NCBI GenBank assembly: GCA_033961575.1
Contig: CM066731.1
Coordinates: 63,450,001 to 63,514,000 of the forward strand
Length of the DNA stretch: 64,000 nt
From: Aselliscus stoliczkanus
Lineage: Eukaryota > Chordata > Mammalia > Chiroptera > Hipposideridae
Direction of reading: 5' to 3'
Below, in pieces: positions 60,656 through 64,000 of the stretch. Position numbers and translations under genes: made by a program. Within the stretch, counting starts at the first letter, position 1; the number at the start of each line of letters is the position of its first letter. Below the pieces are notes generated by a model that saw nothing but the letters and a program-made list of their open reading frames with translations, was not told the origin of the DNA and made no database searches.

Positions 60656-61485
60656 AGCTGCTGTAAAAATAAAGTTGTAGCTTTAAATGCATATAATGGA
60701 AAACAACAAAAGTTAAAAATTAATATTTAAGCTTCCCCACGAGAAGCTAATGAAGAAACAGCAAAGTAATCTCAAAGACTGTAGAAGAAAAAAATGAAAT
60801 AAATATAAGAGTAGAAATTGAGGAAAGAAATCAGATTTATGATAGAAAACATAGGCAAATCAAAAAGATTTTTCTTTGAAATGATTAATAAAATGATGCA
60901 GACCTCACAGCATGTGTGAAGAATGAAAAACTAGAACCCCATGCAGATTCTACAAATATTAAATAATAACAAAATATATTATAAATAACTTTATGCTAAT
61001 GCATTTGAAAATTCTGATAAAATAGGCAAATTACTTCAAAAAAATTAACAAAATTGCCAAAGAAAGAAATTAAAAGTTTTACTGCTATCATCATGTAATC
61101 TCATTGAATACTGAACAATTTTCATCTAAGGTTAAGAATAAAACAATGATGTACAAATGATAATCACTTCTATTCAACACTGTGCTTGAGTCTTAGCAAG
61201 TGTAATATGACATGGGAAAAAAGAACATAAATAGAAAATAAAAATTAAAACTGTCATTATTAATGTAATACATGACTGCATACATAGAAAATGCAAAAGA
61301 ATTTACAAATAATTAAAAATAGTCAGTTAATTTAACAAGGTTACTGGATATACAAATGCCACTTTGAATTTCTTCTTATTATCAACAAAAACTAAATGAA
61401 ATTTTAAAGGTTCATTTTCAGTAGTACCAGAATATCAGTACCGTGTTATAAACTTAATGAAATATATGCAAGCCCTCTCTGCTCT

Positions 61486-61503
61486 AAAAAAAAAAAAAAA
61501 AAA
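61486..61503. repeat. Poly-A run
   Basis: About 18 consecutive A inside the old L1 region. Confidence 0.9.
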
Positions 61504-62060
61504 TGCTGAGAGAAATTTTAAAAGTTCATTGACTAAAATGTAAATATTTTTCCATCATTAGAACACCTACTATTTTAAAGATGTCAATACCCTCTAGACT
61601 GATGTACAAACTCAATGCAATCCCTACTCCTATTCCAGTTCCAGAGGGTTTTTTTTAATTGATCAGCTGAATCTAAAAATTTATATGAAAAAAACAAAGA
61701 ACCTCAAATAGCCAAGAAAATTGTATCCTACCTCACGTGATATACAAAAAAATAACTTGAGATACATTCATAGACATATAAGTAAAAAGTAAAACAATCA
61801 AGTATCTAGGTGAAAACCTAAGAAGATATCTTCATAACTTTGAGGCAGACAAACATTTCTTAAACACAACAAAATAAACATTAATCCTAAAAGAACAGAT
61901 TAATAAATTGTACTACATCAAAATTAAGACCTGCTTATCAAAAGTGGCATCAAGAGAATAAAAAGACAAAGCAGAACTGGGAGACACAGTATATACTGCC
62001 CTTCTGGAAATGTTTTATATCCATAATTATTGAGGAAATCAATAAGAAGACTTATGATTC

Positions 62061-64000
62061 TAAAAATGACAAAACATTTTGAGTTCTTATTTTCAAAGAT
62101 ATAATTGGTTTTTACTCAAAATTGTTTAGTTATTATTTATAGTACCTTATTTCCTCTCCATATTTATAGACTTCTTTCCTATTTCTTGAAGAAATGTAAA
62201 TGTAGTTATTAAATGTAGTTATTTTATGCTCTATATCCAATAATTCTAATATCTGAATTTCTTGCCGATTTGTTTTTGTTGTGATTTCTGACATGTGGCT
62301 CCCCTCTCCTTCCCCCTACCGCACACACAAGCACGACAGTTATCTGGAGATTATGAGAGGCCTGGGTTGCAGCCCAGTTTCTCTGAGGAGCTTCCTTTAA
62401 TCCCACAGGGACGCTACCAATCTGGAACTACTTTAAATTAAGTTCCTTGATTCAAACTTTTCAGACCACAAAGACATAGTGGATTTGGACTGGAAACATT
62501 TGTCGTGTAAGGGCTAGCCTGTGGTTACAAATTCTCAGGGACTATTTTATTTTCTTTCCATCTAGTGCCAAGATCAGGTTGGGCAAGGTTTCCAGCTGTC
62601 CCTTCCTGTGTGCTGGGTTTATTTCCCATCCTCTTTCACACTGATGGGGGCCAGCTCTACGTGGAGTCACCTGTGAGACTGCCCACCTGCTTCCTGTTTT
62701 ACTATAATGGTCTTCTGATTCCATCCTTTTGTATCAGCTCAGTGATGCATTACAACAAATGAGTATTCTATTAAAAATTTCAATAATTTCAAGTATGAGG
62801 GGTTTTTCAAGGTATTTATTTTATCACACTGCTGAAAACAAGGTTGTATCTTTGCACCAACGTTAGATCTGAATAGGGTTTGAACAAATAGGTGTGTAAC
62901 ATAAGCAAGGGGACCTTCAGATAGTAAGTAGTAGAGCCAGGATTTGAACCCAGGCAAATTAATTACAGACTGTGCTCTTAATTACTACTCAATTTTGTAT
63001 GTAGTGGTCTCGACACAATGACTAATGAATTAGTGGAAATTTGATAAATATTAACTAATGACATTGCCCCTATTTAGTGACTGAATAATTGGTTGTAAAT
63101 AATAACTTGTTTCTATAGTTAATAATACTCAGGTAATTTTAGAAATGAAAACAGTTGGAGTCAAGAAAACCAAGGAACCATGTTTTACATGGATTCTCAA
63201 TATGTAGTGATGTTCACCCATAATTACAGCAGGACAAATGATCTAGCTTTTGGATCCACCATTTGACATTAAATCTTCAAACACTCGCATTAATATGGTT
63301 TTGATCTTTCCCTGAAGTCAGGAGTTTTGTTCTGTACAATTTAATTTCTTATGTATTTACATTATTTATAGAATAAAACCATTTAAAAATTTGACTTTCT
63401 TCCTTCTAAATCAAAATAAAAATTTCATTGTTGTAATATTAATTTTATAAAACATTTACAAAACTGCCAGAGTTTGGCCACATTCTCAATTGAAATGTTG
63501 ATAGGCAATTTTGCTATTTGACCTTTCTGCTTTTCAAGATCACATGAAGTTTCTAACAGTTTTGTCAAACAGAGATTTTCCCCAACAAGTTTAAAAGAGT
63601 GAAGAATGTATGTTCAAATAAATTTCAGCTTTCCTAGATAGATAGATGGTTGAGGAAAAAAAAATTCCAATATATAGTATTTGCATATGATAATAAAGTG
63701 CACTCATGTTTATGTACAGTTAAAAAATCTTTAGCATTCAGCACAAGTAACAAAAAAATTAACATGGTTTTAGTTGTTTTGAATACCTCTTTTGATTCCA
63801 GAAGTTTGAGTGAGAAGGAATAGTTTCCCAATCCACAATTCTAGATGCTGAAACTAACTGGATTCCAATATGAATATAAGAATAGAAAAAATTATGTAAT
63901 TCAAGTATAGTGCAATAAAATTTAGATGGCTTTAGATTTTTGGCTAAATGCTATATTGTTATTTCAAAAGACTAATTGGATGTTTGCAGTTGGGCAAAGG
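62061..64000. other. Intergenic, AT-rich, no gene seen
   Basis: A MIR fragment in reverse orientation is at about 62880-62990 (GTAGAGCCAGGATTTGAACC). Otherwise no repeat or coding similarity was recognised. Confidence 0.5.
62880..62990 (-). mobile_element. MIR SINE fragment
   Basis: Reverse MIR head: AGTAGAGCCAGGATTTGAAC, CCAGGCAAATTAATTACAGA, CTGTGCTCTTAATTACTACT. Confidence 0.7.

Larger units (their letters stand above)
58480..62060 (+). mobile_element. Old L1/HAL1-like element, decayed, with nested L1 3' ends
   Basis: Plus-strand order: ORF1 C-terminal text (58.5-58.75 kb; CATAGTCAAATTGCTAAAAG, AACAGAAACCATGGAAGATG), endonuclease-like text of ORF2 (59.35-59.7 kb, ending ACAATAGAATTAAACTAGAA), then after an insertion the RT and C-terminal parts of ORF2 (60.66-62.0 kb; TATCTAGGTGAAAACCTAAG, AATTGTACTACATCAAAATT). 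Frames are riddled with stops and shifts. An old, nearly full-span L1 is the best reading; part could be HAL1. Confidence 0.7.

Overview
This is a vertebrate nuclear genomic window, clearly placental mammal. It is AT-rich and intron-dominated, and it carries MIR, L2, MLT1, MER5/Tigger-like and L1 repeats. Several tRNA-derived SINEs have flanking duplications that are still legible, and there are short mariner-type inverted-repeat elements. Their look (Ves-like tRNA heads, recent DNA-transposon relics) suggests a bat, possibly Yinpterochiroptera. The species call is inference and was not tested by any search.

One protein-coding gene is present and complete: PI15 (peptidase inhibitor 15, a secreted CAP/CRISP-family protein), on the + strand. 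A TATA-type promoter (about 17.2-17.34 kb) precedes a non-coding first exon (about 17358-17497). Five coding exons (18114-18386, 42152-42270, 43298-43430, 43552-43667, 46748-46883) join in frame with canonical GT-AG junctions to give 258 codons plus stop. The 23.8-kb second intron takes up much of the window. An AT-rich, gene-free stretch after the stop is probably a long 3' UTR, with candidate poly(A) signals and a large GT/GA microsatellite. A perfect match to the CTCF core lies about 4.6 kb past the stop.

The rest is intergenic or intronic DNA dominated by repeats. The most interesting content is a pair of nearly colinear minus-strand L1-derived elements, at 7419-11215 and 33035-36317. Each has a 5' UTR, an ORF1 ending at the same early stop, a crippled ORF2 endonuclease remnant with the same internal deletions, no reverse transcriptase, and a 3' UTR. 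They look like copies of a non-autonomous 'half-L1' family that was amplified after it had already lost ORF2. The first copy is interrupted by a long tRNA-SINE; the second copy shows the empty site. The same SINE family exists in a long (about 420-450 bp) and a short (about 113 bp) form. Two 85-bp mariner-like palindromes occur, one of them inside PI15 intron 3 where it would be transcribed as a hairpin.

Layout: 1-7.4 kb intergenic, old repeats; 7.4-11.2 kb non-autonomous L1 copy A with nested SINE; 11.3-11.85 kb MLT1 LTR; 11.9-17.2 kb PI15 upstream DNA; 17.2-46.9 kb PI15 with L1 copy B in intron 2; 46.9-about 53 kb probable 3' UTR and downstream; 53-58.4 kb intergenic with old DNA transposon, L1 and SINE pieces; 58.4-62.1 kb an old L1/HAL1-like element with younger L1 3' ends nested in it; 62.1-64 kb AT-rich intergenic. 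The many short open frames outside PI15 and the L1s show no recognisable protein and are not annotated as genes.
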